Source of the DNA: Uruburuella suis
GTDB taxonomy: Bacteria > Pseudomonadota > Gammaproteobacteria > Burkholderiales > Neisseriaceae
Assembly (NCBI RefSeq): GCF_004341385.1
Contig: NZ_SLXE01000010.1
Span: forward strand, 17,064 to 81,063
Direction of reading: 5' to 3'
DNA: 64,000 nt
Both the position numbers and the translations under genes were made by a program. Position 1 is the first letter of the stretch, and every line of letters begins with the position of its first letter. Below are positions 7,796 to 16,688 of this stretch, one piece after another. The notes beneath the pieces were generated by a model that did not search any database, was not told where the DNA came from, and worked only from the letters and a program-made list of their open reading frames with translations.

Positions 7796-10700
7796 TTATG
7801 CTTTCTCGATGTTGACCAAAAAGGTTTTGTATTCCGGCGTTTGGGTGTTGCAGTCGCCCACAAACGGGGTGAGCGTGTTCACAATAAACTGCTTCTCACC
7901 GGATACGTTTACCCAACCGCCATGCAGCGGAATGCCGATTTGATGCACGGTTTTGCCGTTAATCTGCAAAGGCATCATGCGCTTGGTGACCACGGCCTTA
8001 GCCTTAATCCAGCCGCGCTTGGAGCTCACTTTCACCCAATCGCCTTTTGCTATGCCTTTTTCTTTGGCCAGCTCTTCGCCGATTTCGATAAATTGCTGCG
8101 GCTGCGCAATCATCAGCAATTTCACCGATTTAGTCCAAAATTGGAAATGCTCGGTGAGCCGGTAAGTGGTGCCCACATGCGGAAATTCTTCGTGTGTGCC
8201 GATGCGCTCTTTCACGCTGTCAAACAGGCGCATGGCGGGCGATTGCACCACTTTCGGGTGCAGCGGGTTGGTGCCGATGGGCGATTCGAGCGGCTCGTAA
8301 TGCTCGGGGAAGGGGCCGTCTACCAATTTGCGCGCGCAAAACAGGCGGCCTACGCCTTCTTCGTTCATGATAAACGGGTTCATACCCGAATCGGGGGCGG
8401 CATCGGCCTTGAAGTCGGGCACATCGGCACCAACCCATTTTTTACCGTCCCAATGAATCAGCACGCGGTTGGGATCCCACGGCTTGCCGCTGGGGTCGCA
8501 CGAGGCACGGTTGTAGAGAATGCGGCGGTTGGCCGGCCATGCCCATGCCCATTTGGGTGTGTTGCCCAAGCCGCTGTCGGTGTTGTCGCGCCGATCCATC
8601 TGGTTGCCCTGCTGCGTCCACGAGCCGGAAAAAAATCCAAGTGGCGCATTCGGTGCTGCCGTCGTCGCGCAGTTGGGCAAAGCCGTCGAGCAGCTCGCCT
8701 TTTTTGCGCACAATATTGCCATCGGCGTCTTTAATGTCGGCCAACGCGTAGCCGTTGGATTCTCTCGCCATTTCTTCCGGCGTGGGGCCGTAGGGGTTTT
8801 CATAGCGCCAGTGCAGCTTGGTAATCGGCTCTGGTGCAGTGCCGCCCTCTTTTTCATACATCTCTTTCAAGAGCATGTGCAATTCGCCCAAAATTTCCAA
8901 ATCGGGCAGCGCTTCGCTGGGCGGTTTGGCACCGGGGTGGTGCCATTGCAGCCAGCGCGAAGAATTCACAATCGAGCCGGCCTCTTCGGCAAAACAAGGC
9001 GTGGGCAGGCGGAACACTTCGGTTTGGATACTGGCTGTGTCCACATCGTGGGCATCGCCGTGGTTTTGCCAGAAAGTGGCGGTTTCGGTGTCGAGCGGAT
9101 CCATCACCACCATAAATTTCAGCTTGGAAAAAGCCTCGGTTACGCGGTTGGCATCGGGGAATGAGCCTTGCGCATTAAAGCCTTGCACCAGCAAGCCGTT
9201 TACCTTGCCCTGATGCATCAGCTCGGTCATTTGCAGCACGTCATACATCTTGTCCCATTTGGGCAGCCAATCGTAGCCCCAATTGTTTTCTTTGGTGGCG
9301 TTTTCGCCATACATCCATTTCAGAAAGCTGACAAAAAAGGCGGGCGTGTTGCTCCAATAATTGAGCTGCCCCGGCTGCAAGGCTTTGGGGGTTTGCTTTT
9401 CCAGATAATCGGCAAAAGTGGGGTGGCGGAATTCGTTGGGCAGCACCAAATAAGCCGGCAGCATGGTGGAGAGCAAGCCCAAATCCGACAAGCCCTGAAT
9501 ATTGGAGTGGCCGCGCAAAGCGTTCACGCCGCCGCCGGACATGCCGATATTGCCGAGCAGAAGCTGCACCATTGCCATGGTGCGGATCATTTGCGTGCCG
9601 GTGGTGTGCTGGGTCCAGCCCAAGGCATAAAGAATAGTGCCGGTTTTGTTGGGCACGGCGGTTTCGCCCCAGGCTTTGGCGATGGTGAGGAAATCTTCTT
9701 TGCTGGTGCCGCACAGCGTGCTCATCATATCCAGCGTGTAACGCGAATAATGCTGCTTGAGCAGCTGCCAAACGCTGCGCGGGTGTTGCAAGGTGGGGTC
9801 GGTTTTGGCGTAGCCGTTAGTATCCAGCTCGTAAAACCAGCTGTCGCTGTTGTATTGTTTTTTGCCGTCGTCGTAGCCGCTGAACATGCCCTCGTCAAAA
9901 TCAAAACCTTCGGCCACGATAAAGCTGGCGTTGGTGTAGGCTTTGACATATTCCCACTGGATTTTGTCGTTTTCAATCAGCCAATTGATCAGCGCGCCCA
10001 AAAAGGCGATGTCGCTGCCCGAACGCAAAGGGGCATAAAAATCGGCCACGGCGGCGGTGCGGTTGAAACGCGGGTCGACCACATATAATTTGGTGCCTTT
10101 TTTCTTTTTCGCTTCAATCACCCATTTAAAGCCCACCGGGTGCGCTTCGGCAGCGTTGCCGCCCATCACCATAATCATGTCGGCATGTTGGATGTCGACA
10201 AAGGTGTTGGTCATCGCGCCGCGGCCGAAGGTGGAGGCCAGTGCCGACACGGTGGGGCCGTGGCACACGCGCGCCTGCGCATCGGTGGCCACGATGCCGA
10301 GCGAGCGCATCCATTTTTGGGTGAGAATACCGGTTTCATTCGATGAGGCGGAAGCAGTGAGCATGCCCAAGGTGGGCAGGCGGTGCACCGGCACGCCGTT
10401 TTCATTTTGCACAATCAGGTTGGCATCGCGGTCGGTTTTGATGTGGCGGGCGATGCGGCTGAGTGCTTCGTGCCAGGAAATGCGCTTCCATTCATTGCTG
10501 CCCGGCTCGCGCACTTCGGGAAAATGCAGGCGGTTTTTACTGTGGATAAAATCCAGCAGCGAAGCGCCTTTTGGGCACAAAGAGCCGCGGCTCACCGGAT
10601 GATCGGGGTCGCCCTCGATGTGGAAGATGGATTTTTTGGCATTTTTGGAGCCGTCGCCCAAACTATAAAGAATGGTGCCGCAGCCCACCGAGCAATAGGT

Positions 10701-10850
10701 GCAGTTGTTGCGGGTTTCCGAGGCGCGCAATAATTTGTATTGGCGCACTTCGGCCCAGGCGTTGGTGGGCATCATGCCCATTACCGCCAAGCCGGATGCG
10801 CCGGCACCCGCAGCGGTGACTTTGAAAAACTGCCGTCTGTTTAGATTCAT
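7796..10850 (-). pseudogene. fdnG: Formate dehydrogenase catalytic (alpha) subunit, frameshifted
   Basis: Molybdopterin-dependent, Tat-exported subunit that oxidises formate. The first frame (from 10850) has the twin-arginine signal RRQFFK, the 4Fe-4S cysteines C50, C53, C57 and C92, and cysteine instead of selenocysteine at active-site position 196 (ARVCHGP). At about codon 739 the reading frame is lost. On the gene strand a run of seven T (7 A at 8629-8635 on +) has one base too many; with six, the frame continues WIFSGSWTQQGNQMDRR into the C-terminal frame ending at 7796. Repaired length is about 1,017 residues, close to E. coli FdnG (1,015). As read, translation stops at 8442 after 802 residues, removing the C-terminal cofactor-binding domain. 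It may be a sequencing error, a true mutation, or slippage-controlled expression. Confidence 0.9.
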
Positions 10851-11129
10851 GGTAATGTTCCTGCTTGCCTGCCGCCGCTTTTCAGACGGCCTTTGGGGGG
10901 GGTGCCGGTGTGTGCATGCGGGCTAGGCCCGTCGAAATCATTTATATATTGCTTCACGACACCTTTTTGTAATAAATTGTAATTCATTACACGCAAATAG
11001 TCTAAAAATTTTATTGAATTCAGATATTTACTGATTTTCATTATCAAATATATGAACGGTATAATTTATTATTCTGCTTATTTTCAATTGCTTATTCAAT
11101 CATTTTGCTTTCAGACGGCCACAAAAAAG
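10851..11129. other. fdn upstream region
   Basis: AT-rich stretch between fdnG and the TetR gene; the fdn operon promoter must lie here. A single unpaired DUS is at about 10880 and another at 11110. No convincing FNR or NarL site was found. No gene is called; a 66-codon frame starting at 11047 runs through a DUS and overlaps the fdnG start. Confidence 0.5.
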
Positions 11130-11164
11130 CCACAGAAAAAAGCAGGAATAGGCTTTTTCTGTGG
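11130..11164 (-). terminator. Intrinsic terminator after TetR gene
   Basis: CCACAGAAAAAGC pairs with GCTTTTTTCTGTGG, followed on the - strand by CTTTTTTG. It lies 18 bases past the stop. It is one of the few terminators here that is not built from DUS. Confidence 0.85.
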
Positions 11165-11181
11165 CGTGTATAGGAGCCTGC

Positions 11182-11859
11182 TCAACTCATTTCGTTTTGC
11201 GTCATGCAATCGGAAGTCAGGCTCAATGCGGCGAGCGTTTGGTCGAATTCGCCCACTTGGTTTTCTATCAGATAAGGGCGCAGCAGGCTGAGGGTGCGCT
11301 GCACGCCGCGCACTTTGGAATCTTCCGTCAGCTTCGCCCGGCCGCGCAGCGAGCCGTCGAAATCGAACCAATATTTGGTGATCATCCAGATATTGAGCGC
11401 CAAATCGTTCATGGCGGTGGCATCGGCGCGGATAATGCCCTCTTTATTGAGCTGCGTGAGCAATTCCACCAGCAGCGGCGACACTTTGGCATGGGTAAAA
11501 TTATTGTGTTCGCCCAGAAGCTCGGCGCTGCGGGCCAGCAAAGCGTTGACATCGCTGAATAAAAAGCGGTAGCGCCACATCACATCATAAATGCCGGCCA
11601 TATAGCGGATGGCATCGCACACATTTTTGGGCAGCACCACCCGGCGCAGATAGTGCAGCAAATCTTCACTGTAGCGTTTGAAAAGCTGCACGATGATTTC
11701 ATCTTTATTGCGAAAATGATAATAAAGATTGCCCGGGCTGATGCCCAAATGCGCGGCGATGTGGTTGGTGCTGATATTGCGCTCGCCCTCTTCGTTAAAC
11801 AGCATCAGGCTGGCTTCGACAATACGGCTATAGGTGTTGGGCCGTGTATCTTTGGTCAT
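11182..11859 (-). CDS. TetR/AcrR family regulator
   Basis: DNA-binding repressor of 225 residues. The N-terminal helix-turn-helix is complete (TNHIAAHLGISPGNLYYHFRNKDEI, about 30-54). The C-terminal ligand domain has tryptophan- and phenylalanine-rich helices (MWRYRFLFSDVNALL). It is monocistronic with its own terminator and lies upstream of the fdn operon in the same orientation. Its target is unknown; nearby candidates are itself and the fdn promoter region, but no operator was identified. Confidence 0.9.
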   Translation of the reverse strand: MTKDTRPNTYSRIVEASLMLFNEEGERNISTNHIAAHLGISPGNLYYHFRNKDEIIVQLFKRYSEDLLHYLRRVVLPKNVCDAIRYMAGIYDVMWRYRFLFSDVNALLARSAELLGEHNNFTHAKVSPLLVELLTQLNKEGIIRADATAMNDLALNIWMITKYWFDFDGSLRGRAKLTEDSKVRGVQRTLSLLRPYLIENQVGEFDQTLAALSLTSDCMTQNEMS

Positions 11860-12096
11860 GTATATTTCTCCTCAAGCAATGGCGGCTTTGTTTAAAAAGT
11901 GGGCGCACCATGCCGCCGCATTCGGCTTTCAAGCGATTTCTTTGCAAACGGTGTATTCAAAGCCTTCGAACAAACCTTACAGCATAATTTGCAGGCTTTT
12001 TGTTTTTTAAACCGGGCATCGGCATTTTATGGGCATCGTTTATTTTGGGCAGAAAATGCCTACATGGTTAACTGTCAACCGAAGCCGGATTCGCTA

Positions 12097-13134
12097 TCAT
12101 ATACCAAAAGAGGGCGGCAACCAATCGGGCTCGGCAAACAAAATCACGCCAAAGCGCGCCTCTACACGCTCACGCACATGATCGGCCAGCGCGCGCACAT
12201 CTGCCGCGGCGGCCTGCGCTTTGTTTACCAACACCAGCGCCTGGCGCTCATGCACCGCTGCGCCGCCGATTTGAAAACCTTTCAGACGGCATTGGTCGAT
12301 CAGCCAGCCCGCCGCCAGCTTCACCGTGCCGTCGGCCTGCGGATAATGCGGCATGTCCGGATATTGTGCCTGCAACGCCGCTGCTTGCGCCGCGCTCACA
12401 ATCGGATTTTTGAAAAAGCTGCCCACATTGCCGAGCAAAGCCGGGTCGGGCAGCTTTTCCGAGCGGATGGCACACACGGCGGCCGACACATCTTTGGCCG
12501 TGGCTGCTCTGCCCGCGCAGCGCTCAGCCAGCACCGCCGCCAAATCGCCATAGCGCGCATTGGCGCTGAAATGCGTTTTCAGCGCAAAAGTCACCGCGCA
12601 AATCACATAGCGCCCTTTGCCTGAGTGTTTAAACAAGCTGTCGCGATAAGCAAAGCGGCAATCGGCATTGCCCAACACCACAAAATCGAGCGTGTCCAAA
12701 TCAAAGCAGCGCACCGAATGGATAAGGTCTTTCACTTCCACGCCGTAGGCGCCGATATTCTGCACCGGTGCCGCGCCCACCGTGCCCGGAATCAGGCTCA
12801 GATTTTCCAACCCGCACAAGCCCATATCCAGCGTGTGCAACACAAAATCATGCCAAACTTCACCGGCTTGCGCTTCGATATACACAAGGCCGTCTGAACG
12901 GTGCGTTTCGCGCACGCCTTTGTTTTCCATGTGCACCACAAGCGCGGGATAATCCTGCATCAACAATACATTGCTGCCGCCGCCCAGCCACAGCACCGTG
13001 CGGCGGTCGAATTCGGGCCGCTGCACCAGCGCCGGCAAATCAGCCGCATCGGCCAGCGCCGCGAAATAGCGGGCGCGGGCGCGCAAGCCGAATGTGTTGA
13101 GCGCGGTTAAATCCACATATTCTTCAAGCTGCAT
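12097..13134 (-). CDS. murB: UDP-N-acetylenolpyruvoylglucosamine reductase
   Basis: FAD enzyme that reduces UDP-GlcNAc-enolpyruvate to UDP-MurNAc in peptidoglycan synthesis. It has 345 residues from the ATG at 13134, close to the E. coli enzyme (342). It starts NTFGLRARA, has the FAD-binding LGGGSNVL and GTVGAAPVQNIGAYG, and the active-site GNVGSFFKNP. A longer frame to 13302 is rejected because it runs into norM. The start overlaps the norM stop as TGATG, so the two genes are coupled. Confidence 0.96.
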   Translation of the reverse strand: MQLEEYVDLTALNTFGLRARARYFAALADAADLPALVQRPEFDRRTVLWLGGGSNVLLMQDYPALVVHMENKGVRETHRSDGLVYIEAQAGEVWHDFVLHTLDMGLCGLENLSLIPGTVGAAPVQNIGAYGVEVKDLIHSVRCFDLDTLDFVVLGNADCRFAYRDSLFKHSGKGRYVICAVTFALKTHFSANARYGDLAAVLAERCAGRAATAKDVSAAVCAIRSEKLPDPALLGNVGSFFKNPIVSAAQAAALQAQYPDMPHYPQADGTVKLAAGWLIDQCRLKGFQIGGAAVHERQALVLVNKAQAAAADVRALADHVRERVEARFGVILFAEPDWLPPSFGI

Positions 13135-14513
13135 CACAACATCCTTTTTCGCGAAGCCATTGCGCGGCTGCTGATTTCCAAATACCACACCAGCCACACC
13201 GCCGCCACCGTGAGCGAGAGCACCAACGCCATCCAAAAGCCGTAAATGCCCATATCGCGCCCATAAGCGAGCCAATAGCCCGGCAGCAGGCCGAAGCCCC
13301 AAAACGCCACCGCATGAATCAGCATCGGCACGCGGGTGATTTTATAGCCGCGCAGCGCATAAGAAGCCACACATTGAGTGGCATCGGCCAATTGAAACAC
13401 CGCCGCAAACAAAAGCACCGTGGCCGCAATCGCCAACACGCCCGCGTCATCCGTATACATGCCTGCCAGCGGGTGGCGGAACAACACCAACAGCAAGGCC
13501 GTGAGCACCGCCAGCACCAGTCCCAACACCAGCGACACCCCGGCCACATAACGCGCGCGCACATATTCGCCGCGGCCGAGCGAATAGCCCACCCGCACCG
13601 TGCCTGCCGCGCCCACGCTTTGCGGAATCATATAAATCACACCGGTGAGGCTGATCACCACTTGCTGCGCCGCCACATAATCCTCGCCCAAGCGCGCCAC
13701 CAAAAACACGATGCACGAAAACAGGCTCACTTCTAAGAAAAACGACAAACCAATCGGCATGCCCAGCTTCCAAATTTGCTTGAATGCGCGGCCGTCGGGC
13801 TTGCTGAATTTATCCATCAGCTTGAATTTGCGGAAATACTGCTGCTTGGCCACATAAAGCCACAGCACCAGCGCATTAAACCAAAACACAACCGCCGTGG
13901 CCACGCCGCAGCCCGCGCCACCCAGCGCCGGCATGCCGAATTTGCCGTAAACAAAGGCATAATTGAGCGGAATATTCAGCAAAAATGCCAAAAAGCTCAC
14001 AATCATAATCACCCGCGGCCGGTTCAGGCTCGAAGCATAAGCATGCAGCGCGCGATGCACCATCGCCGCCGGCATGGCCAGGCCGGTGAAAAACATATAC
14101 AAGGCCATCATATTTTCAACCTTGTCGCTCAAGCTCAGCCAAGCCTGAAACGGCCACACCAAAAGCCACATCAGCAGCATACCGATAATGCCCAGCATCA
14201 CGCCGAACCAAATCCCTTGCCGACCCGTTTCGCCCACTTCATCGGCCTTGCCCGCGCCGAAAAGTTGGGCAATCATCGGATTGAGCGCCGTCATCACCCC
14301 CATAAAGGTAATGTAAATCGTGGCAAACACGCTGCTGCCCAGCGCCACTGCCGCCAAATCATCTTTGCCCGCGCCGCCGGCCATCACCGTGTCGACAAAG
14401 CCGATGCCCACCTGCGCCACCTGCGCCACCAGCATCGGCAGCGCCAGCACAGCGAGCTTATTGATTTCTTTCTTGAACACCGGCCAAGAATAAGCATTTA
14501 AATCCAGCAACAT
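13134..14513 (-). CDS. norM: MATE-family multidrug efflux pump NorM
   Basis: Inner-membrane cation-coupled exporter of cationic drugs and fluoroquinolones. The protein has 459 residues, the same as meningococcal/gonococcal NorM, with twelve hydrophobic segments. Typical MATE features include ALPMLVAQVAQVGIGFVDTVMAG and ALNPMIAQLFGAGKADEVGETGRQG. The ATG at 14513 has GGAA just upstream; another ATG two codons earlier (14519) is possible. It shares an operon with murB through a one-base overlap. The gene order norM-murB is known in Neisseria. Confidence 0.95.
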   Translation of the reverse strand: MLLDLNAYSWPVFKKEINKLAVLALPMLVAQVAQVGIGFVDTVMAGGAGKDDLAAVALGSSVFATIYITFMGVMTALNPMIAQLFGAGKADEVGETGRQGIWFGVMLGIIGMLLMWLLVWPFQAWLSLSDKVENMMALYMFFTGLAMPAAMVHRALHAYASSLNRPRVIMIVSFLAFLLNIPLNYAFVYGKFGMPALGGAGCGVATAVVFWFNALVLWLYVAKQQYFRKFKLMDKFSKPDGRAFKQIWKLGMPIGLSFFLEVSLFSCIVFLVARLGEDYVAAQQVVISLTGVIYMIPQSVGAAGTVRVGYSLGRGEYVRARYVAGVSLVLGLVLAVLTALLLVLFRHPLAGMYTDDAGVLAIAATVLLFAAVFQLADATQCVASYALRGYKITRVPMLIHAVAFWGFGLLPGYWLAYGRDMGIYGFWMALVLSLTVAAVWLVWYLEISSRAMASRKRML

Positions 14514-14525
14514 AAGCATTCCATT

Positions 14526-14563
14526 TTTCAGACGGCCGCTCAATCTGCAGAGGCCGTCTGAAA
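14526..14563. repeat. Facing DUS pair upstream of norM
   Basis: TTTCAGACGGCC and GGCCGTCTGAAA separated by 14 bases, just before the norM start. Its position ahead of a gene rather than after one suggests a leader hairpin or uptake site. Confidence 0.6.
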
Positions 14564-14907
14564 CATTATCCGATAAAAAATCCAACCGCGCAGTATATCA
14601 AAATTCCATTCAAACCAAAATCTTCACGTTGCCGTTATCGCCTTTTTCCAATAAACGTAAAGAAAAAAGTCGGCCATTCACTTTTCTTAACCGCTAAAGC
14701 CGTCGCATACCCGGCGCGTGGTGTAAAAAATCCTGCAAACCGTTAACTTTCTTTAAATGATAAATTTACATGCACATATTCCATTACATTTCCCATGAGG
14801 AAACCAAGCTTCAACAAAATGTAGCTATATTTCACCCGGTCGGCCGCCTACAATGCACTCATCGATTCAACAACACATCAACCACTTTTTTGAAAAGGAC
14901 AAACATC
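14564..14907. other. Divergent intergenic region
   Basis: Upstream region for norM (-) and the small exported protein (+). It is AT-rich, with no further gene. Promoters are expected on both strands, but no box pair was clear enough to name. Confidence 0.45.
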
Positions 14908-15174
14908 ATGAAAAAATTCGCACTCGCCACCGTAATGAGCCTGATCGCTGCTTCTGCCATGGCCAGCGGCGCACCCACCGACAGCTATCCTTACGGCTAC
15001 CAGCCGCACGGCGATTTGTCTGCCGTGACCAAAGAGCAACCCCGCGCCGTGCCGCACCGCCCTGCTAAAAGCGACGACAGCGTGAAATTTGCCTACATCG
15101 GCGACACCGACGGTGCTGCCTACAATCTTTATCCCACCGATAACTTCCGCGCCCGCTACGCCGATATCCGTTAA
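14908..15174 (+). CDS. Small exported protein of unknown function
   Basis: Not recognised. It has 88 residues with a clear signal peptide (MKKFALATVMSLIAASAMA, cleavage before SGAPT). The mature part is about 69 residues, rich in Tyr, Pro and Asp (SYPYGYQPHG, FAYIGDTDGAAYNLYP), and has no cysteine. The ATG at 14908 follows AAGGAC at the right distance; an upstream start at 14770 in the same frame lacks a signal and is not preferred. It is monocistronic with an inverted-DUS terminator right after. Confidence 0.75.
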   Translation: MKKFALATVMSLIAASAMASGAPTDSYPYGYQPHGDLSAVTKEQPRAVPHRPAKSDDSVKFAYIGDTDGAAYNLYPTDNFRARYADIR

Positions 15175-15195
15175 GCCGATATGAAATAAAACCAC

Positions 15196-15225
15196 AGGCC
15201 GTCTGAAAGTTTTTTCAGACGGCCT
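15196..15225 (+). terminator. Inverted-DUS terminator after small exported protein gene
   Basis: AGGCCGTCTGAAA and TTTCAGACGGCCT stem, 21 bases past the stop. Confidence 0.8.
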
Positions 15226-15280
15226 TGCTGTGCAACATGGTTTCTCCGCTCGGCGTACGTAGCTACGGTAAAAATAATAT

Positions 15281-15310
15281 CAGGCCGTCTGAAAGTTTTC
15301 AGACGGCCTG
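15281..15310. terminator. Second inverted-DUS hairpin
   Basis: CAGGCCGTCTGAAA paired with TTTCAGACGGCCTG, 55 bases beyond the previous hairpin. No gene ends directly before it. Confidence 0.65.
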
Positions 15311-15466
15311 TATTTTGAATCAATATCTGTTTATAAAAAATGCCGCTGTTTTTGCAAATGTCCATCCATTAAATGACCTCAAGTTTTTATTGATTGCGCT
15401 TTGGCTGCACCGCGCCACTGATACAGCAGACGTAGGTTGGCTGCTACCCTTTCTAAAAAATAAGCT

Positions 15467-15516
15467 TATACCCATTCAAAAAAATAACCTAACTTCGTTG
15501 TCTCGCCTTGCCGTAC
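15467..15516. repeat. Family B repeat, left part
   Basis: TTATACCCATTCAAAAAAAT, then AACCTAACTTCGTTGTCTCGCC; the same words occur at 42.9 kb and, inverted, at 47.6 kb. The matching right end appears only near 15.77-15.82 kb, after the family A and C repeats. Confidence 0.65.
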
Positions 15517-15636
15517 TATAGTGGAATGCACGAAAAAGTGGCACAACGGGTAGCTTGGGTTGAAAACCCAACAAGCCCACAGGCCGTCTGAAACGTTGGG
15601 TTTGGCAACCCAACCTACGCCGTGATAGCGCGTAGC
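15517..15636. repeat. Family A repeat with internal DUS
   Basis: TATAGTGGAATGCACGAAAA at the left end and AAACCCAACAAGCCCACAGG before the DUS, nearly identical to the 3.7-kb copy. The right inverted end is missing; family C sequence follows directly. Confidence 0.65.
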
Positions 15637-15638
15637 CT

Positions 15639-15735
15639 GTAGGTCGGATTCTCGAATCCGACACTTGTTTGCAGAGCAAGGCATGCACATTGCTTTGGCC
15701 GTTGGCCAAACGTCGGATTCAAGAATCCGACCTAC
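15639..15735. repeat. Family C inverted repeat (GTAGGTCGGATTC)
   Basis: GTAGGTCGGATTCTCGAATC on the left and GATTCAAGAATCCGACCTAC on the right form a 97-bp inverted repeat. Each arm is itself palindromic (GGATTCNNGAATCC). A degenerate copy lies at 48.7 kb. Confidence 0.65.
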
Positions 15736-15765
15736 GCGGATGGTGCTGTCAAACTGCTTTTATTT

Positions 15766-15820
15766 GGTAAGGTTATTTTTTTAGAATGGGTATAAGCTTA
15801 CTTTTTTTGAATGGGTATAA
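15766..15820. repeat. Family B right ends, two copies
   Basis: Two successive copies of the family B terminal word (TTTAGAATGGGTATAA at about 15780-15794 and TTTTGAATGGGTATAA at about 15804-15820). They suggest nested or repeated insertion. Confidence 0.55.
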
Positions 15821-15829
15821 AACAAAACA

Positions 15830-15861
15830 ATGCCGTCTGAAACAGATGATTCAGACGGCAT
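15830..15861 (-). terminator. Inverted-DUS terminator after kinase-like gene
   Basis: Built from the ATGCCGTCTGAA form of DUS, with ATTCAGACGGCAT on the other arm. It lies about 60 bases past the stop at 15924. Confidence 0.75.
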
Positions 15862-15923
15862 GAATATTTCAAACACACGCCAACGCCGTTTCTCGCTAAC
15901 CGTGCTTGTGCGGCATAGCGCCG

Positions 15924-16688
15924 CTATTTTTCCTGCTCGAATAAGGCGGCGAGTGCGGCCAGGCGCAAGGTGTCGTTGCCCCAAAAGCCGGCTTGCAGAT
16001 GGCGCATCCAGCCAATCGGGCGGATGGCGCTTTCTATGGGCGTGCGCAGGGCGGCGGGCAGGCCGGCGGCATGTTGCCGCCAGATGGCGGCAGCTTGATC
16101 GAGCAGGCCGTGTTTTTGCAGCCACACGGCGGAAGATTGCAGATAGCAAAGATAATCGCGGCTTTGGCAGCGCTCAAGCGGCATGTATCGGCCGGGATCG
16201 TCTTCAAAGTCGATAAAGCCGATTTGGCTGTCGTTGCACACGATGATGTTGCGGGCAAAGGCTTGGCTCAGGTATTGGCCGCTGCGGTGCACCCGCTCGA
16301 TGGCGGCGAGGCCTTGCTGCCAGTAGTCGAGGCGCTCGGGGCTGTTTTCGATGTGGTGCAGCAAGGTGTGTTCGCCGATATGGGTAAACATCAGGCCGCC
16401 GGCCGATTCGGCCAAAAGGCGCGGGGCGCGGATATCGTGCGCGGCCAGCGCCCGCAGGCGCGCGGCTTCGGTGGCGATGGCTTCGCTGCCGCCGGCATTG
16501 GGCACGGGCTGCAAGGCACCCAGGCGCAGGTGGCGGGCAACAAAACCGAGCAGGCTGTAGCGCCATTGCGGTATGGTTTTGCCGGTTTGGCGCACCCACA
16601 CGATTTGGCCGTTGGGCAGGTTGTGGCGTGCGATGGTGTGGGTTTGGCCGGGCAAAATGCGGGCGAGTTCGGCGGAATAATCGGTCAT
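15924..16688 (-). CDS. Kinase-fold (phosphotransferase-like) protein
   Basis: Not firmly assigned. It has 254 residues. The C-terminal half shows a small-molecule/lipopolysaccharide kinase-like pattern: an N in FARNIIV followed by GFIDFEDDP, where the D would match the metal-binding DFG/D of kinase folds. The usual H-x-D of the catalytic loop is not evident (LSQAFARN), so it may be a divergent or inactive kinase. It overlaps the preceding oxidase gene by one base (TGATG), pointing to a shared transcript. Alternatives are a KdkA/InaA-type sugar kinase or a choline-kinase-like enzyme. Confidence 0.7.
   Translation of the reverse strand: MTDYSAELARILPGQTHTIARHNLPNGQIVWVRQTGKTIPQWRYSLLGFVARHLRLGALQPVPNAGGSEAIATEAARLRALAAHDIRAPRLLAESAGGLMFTHIGEHTLLHHIENSPERLDYWQQGLAAIERVHRSGQYLSQAFARNIIVCNDSQIGFIDFEDDPGRYMPLERCQSRDYLCYLQSSAVWLQKHGLLDQAAAIWRQHAAGLPAALRTPIESAIRPIGWMRHLQAGFWGNDTLRLAALAALFEQEK

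Larger units (their letters stand above)
15311..15829. other. Repeat-filled intergenic region
   Basis: No gene is supported. 15311-15466 shows nothing recognisable. From 15467 on it is a patchwork of short repeats (families B, A, C, then B again), apparently inserted into one another. Confidence 0.6.

Noticed and set aside
11010..11045. FNR-like site (TTGAT...ATCAG) ahead of fdnG
   Set aside because: The half-sites are separated by seven bases instead of four and the second is imperfect.
10847..11047. 66-codon frame upstream of fdnG on the - strand
   Set aside because: It runs through a DUS, overlaps the fdnG start and has no ribosome-binding site or family look.
12097..13302. MurB with a 56-residue N-terminal extension
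   Set aside because: The extension lies in another frame of norM; the ATG at 13134 gives normal MurB length and a TGATG overlap.
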